The notes beneath the pieces were generated by a model. It had not been told where the DNA came from, did no database searches, and saw nothing but the letters and a program-made list of their open reading frames with translations. This document shows positions 62,239 to 64,000 of a stretch of 64,000 nucleotides of DNA, piece after piece. The stretch covers positions 42,382 through 106,381 of the forward strand of contig JAQBNK010000188.1 of NCBI GenBank assembly GCA_028288595.1, given 5' to 3'. The number at the start of each line of letters is the position of its first letter. The first letter of the stretch is position 1. The position numbers and the translations under genes were made by a program. This DNA is from Chitinophagaceae bacterium. Its GTDB lineage: Bacteria > Bacteroidota > Bacteroidia > Chitinophagales > Chitinophagaceae.

Positions 62239-63264
62239 ATGGGACTTTTCAACTTTTTCACGCAAGAGATAGCAATGGACCTGGGTACAGCCAATACCCT
62301 CATCATACATAATGATGAAATCGTGGTAAATGAGCCTTCTATTGTGGCCCTTAACAGGAATAATCCCAAAGAAGTGCTGGCAGTGGGTAAGCGGGCATTG
62401 ATGATGCATGAAAAAACCCATGAAAGTATTCGCACGGTTAGGCCACTGAAAGATGGTGTTATCGCTGATTTTAACGCCGCAGAACTAATGATCAGGGAAA
62501 TGATCAAAATGATCTATCCCAAAAAACCACTTTTCCCGCCGAGCTGGAGAATGATGATCTGTATTCCTTCATCCATTACTGAAGTGGAAAAAAGAGCGGT
62601 TAGGGATAGTGCTGAACAAGCCGGTGCGAAAGAAGTTTATCTTATACATGAACCAATGGCAGCGGCTCTTGGTATTGGAATAGACGTAGAAGAACCTGTA
62701 GGTAATATGATCATCGATATCGGTGGCGGTACAACGGGTATTACCGTGATCGCTTTGGCTGGTATTGTCTGCGATCAGTCTATCCGTATTGCGGGAGACG
62801 AGTTTACTTCAGATATTATGGAAGCCCTTCGCCGCTATCATAGTTTATTGATTGGTGAAAGAACTGCCGAGCAGATCAAAATACAAATCGGGGCTGCTAT
62901 GAAAGACCTGGAAAATGCACCTGATGATCTTCCTGTAAACGGGCGTGACCTTGTTACAGGAATTCCAAAACAGATCATGGTGAGTTACCAGGAAATTGCC
63001 GAGGCACTTGATAAAAGTATTTTTAAAGTTGAAGAAGCGATCTTAAAAGCATTGGAAACAACACCACCTGAATTAGCCGCCGATATTTATCGCCGTGGCC
63101 TGTATCTTACCGGGGGCGGTGCTTTGCTGCGAGGACTTGATAAAAGATTGAGTCAGAAAATCAAGCTTCCCGTACATGTTGCCGATGACCCGCTGAAGAG
63201 CGTCGTTCGCGGTACAGGTATAGCTTTAAAGAATTACCAGCGTTTCCCTTTCATCATGCGATAA
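62239..63264 (+). CDS. mreB: Rod shape-determining protein MreB
   Basis: 341 residues, actin-like cytoskeletal ATPase that guides lateral wall synthesis. Phosphate 1 motif MDLGTANTLI (near residue 14), phosphate 2 NMIIDIGGGTTGITVIAL, and the adenosine motif LTGGGALLRGL. The membrane-binding N-terminal segment MGLFNFFTQEI is amphipathic. A normal-length homologue. The next gene, mreC, starts 56 bases later, with a purine-rich GGAGGAG between. Confidence 0.97.
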   Translation: MGLFNFFTQEIAMDLGTANTLIIHNDEIVVNEPSIVALNRNNPKEVLAVGKRALMMHEKTHESIRTVRPLKDGVIADFNAAELMIREMIKMIYPKKPLFPPSWRMMICIPSSITEVEKRAVRDSAEQAGAKEVYLIHEPMAAALGIGIDVEEPVGNMIIDIGGGTTGITVIALAGIVCDQSIRIAGDEFTSDIMEALRRYHSLLIGERTAEQIKIQIGAAMKDLENAPDDLPVNGRDLVTGIPKQIMVSYQEIAEALDKSIFKVEEAILKALETTPPELAADIYRRGLYLTGGGALLRGLDKRLSQKIKLPVHVADDPLKSVVRGTGIALKNYQRFPFIMR

Positions 63265-63320
63265 AATCATGTTGATCTTTTTAAGCCAGTATCTAAAGTT
63301 TATGGAGGAGTAAGCCGCAT

Positions 63321-64000
63321 ATGAGAAATGTCTTTTTATTTATCAGGCGGTTCTCTAATTTTTTTCTTTTCCTGGCACTTCAGGTAATTGCACTTATCAT
63401 TCTCAGCCGTTACAATCAAACACACCAGGCAATGTTCTCGGGTACTGCGCTTGAAGTCACCGGCCGGTTTGAAAAGCAATACAATAATTTTCAATACTTC
63501 TTCAATCTGAAAGAAACAAACAGGAAACTGGTGGAAGAAAATACCAGGCTGCACAACCTGCTTCTTTCAAATTTTAAATCTGTTGATACTGCAAGGAAAA
63601 CGGTGATCGATTCCATTTACAGGGATACTTCAGGACGGGTGAGAAGATTTACCTGGTTGCCTGCCAAAGTTGTAGGTAACAGTATTTTTGAAGAGAACAA
63701 TTTTATTGTACTTGAACGGGGAAGAAACCAGGGTGTAACAGAAGACATGGCCGTAGTTGGCCCGGACGGCATTGTAGGTAAGGTAGTAACTGCTAATGCG
63801 AATTATACTTTGGTGATGAGCCTGCTGAATCGCAACAGTAAAGTGAGCGGTATGCTGAAACGCAGTGCCTATAACGGTATTGTTGACTGGGATGGAAGCT
63901 CTCCTTCAGAATTAACGCTTCGGAATATTCCCAAAAGTGCAGAAGTTAAAAAAGGTGATACTGTTATCACAAGTAATCTTTCAGGAAATTTTCCCGAAGG
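63321..64000 (+). CDS. mreC: Rod shape-determining protein MreC (3' truncated by window)
   Basis: Partial gene with 226 codons visible. A short cytosolic tail (MRNVFLFIRR) is followed by one membrane helix (about 11-30, SNFFLFLALQVIALIILSRY), a coiled coil (about 48-85) and the beta-rich periplasmic domain, with ARVVGNS-like AKVVGNSIFEENNFIVLERG and VGPDGIVGKVV. MreC links MreB to the wall enzymes. GGAGGAG at 63304-63310 is an unusual Shine-Dalgarno for this genome. The frame is open to base 64000. Confidence 0.95.
   Translation, partial: MRNVFLFIRRFSNFFLFLALQVIALIILSRYNQTHQAMFSGTALEVTGRFEKQYNNFQYFFNLKETNRKLVEENTRLHNLLLSNFKSVDTARKTVIDSIYRDTSGRVRRFTWLPAKVVGNSIFEENNFIVLERGRNQGVTEDMAVVGPDGIVGKVVTANANYTLVMSLLNRNSKVSGMLKRSAYNGIVDWDGSSPSELTLRNIPKSAEVKKGDTVITSNLSGNFPE

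Noticed and set aside
1..64000. CRISPR array, prophage or insertion sequence
   Set aside because: No regularly spaced identical repeats with unique spacers, no integrase, transposase or phage structural genes were seen.

Overview
The window reads as chromosomal DNA of a member of the phylum Bacteroidota, most likely family Chitinophagaceae. The reasons are a SusC/SusD outer-membrane pair, the gliding ABC ATPase GldA, a methionine synthase split into two adjacent genes, an RRM-type RNA-binding protein, DUF3570/DUF4266/DUF5777 families, and promoters of the TTTG-N19-TAnnTTTG type. Shine-Dalgarno sequences are rare and intergenic DNA is AT-rich. No tRNA, rRNA, insertion sequence, prophage or CRISPR array was found. 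The genus is not determinable by reading.

Layout. 1-6.5 kb: the end of a helicase-nuclease, an Ig-like lipoprotein, recR, then a four-gene envelope cluster (OB-fold protein, mono-haem cytochrome lipoprotein, YceI, DUF5777 barrel). 6.5-11.8 kb: a structured leader and split metH, a HAD phosphatase, a 21-bp tandem array and a small ABM-like protein. 12-16.7 kb: a susC-susD pair. 16.8-25.3 kb: YjbQ, PepE, YceH, a VOC protein, an alcohol dehydrogenase, a TldD/TldE pair and a BlaI/M56 pair. 25.5-37.6 kb: a flavin monooxygenase, two Tat-exported Gfo/Idh/MocA oxidoreductases, several unknown envelope proteins, a Crp-like regulator, an RRM protein, a thioredoxin-like lipid/envelope protein, a PaaE-like reductase with a TetR regulator, and a PfkB kinase. 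37.7-47.5 kb: a Pif1-like helicase, an M13 peptidase, asd, DUF2461, gldA and acs. 47.5-52.7 kb: small proteins, then a thioredoxin-ApbE-DUF4266-DUF3570 operon and an SMP-30 protein. 52.8-60.6 kb: a PLP decarboxylase, a CocE-type hydrolase and two peptide transporters (OPT, POT). 60.8-64 kb: purD and the start of the mreBC operon.

The most interesting feature is upstream of asd (aspartate-semialdehyde dehydrogenase). A Bacteroidota promoter is followed at once by a 20-codon ORF in which 10 of the first 14 residues are aspartate-family amino acids (five Lys, two Met, two Ile, one Asn). Its stop codon lies in the 5' arm of a long hairpin, and the 3' arm of that hairpin is exactly the 5' arm of an intrinsic terminator. 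This is the architecture of ribosome-mediated transcription attenuation, here apparently sensing products of the pathway that Asd feeds. I do not recall such a leader being described for asd in Bacteroidota, but could not search.

Other points of interest are a structured leader before split metH, interleaved inverted repeats before the decarboxylase, and an unusual wealth of dispersed intergenic repeats. These consist of iterated 7-10 bp words, often arranged as imperfect palindromes just after stop codons, and one copy appears to lie inside the gldA reading frame.
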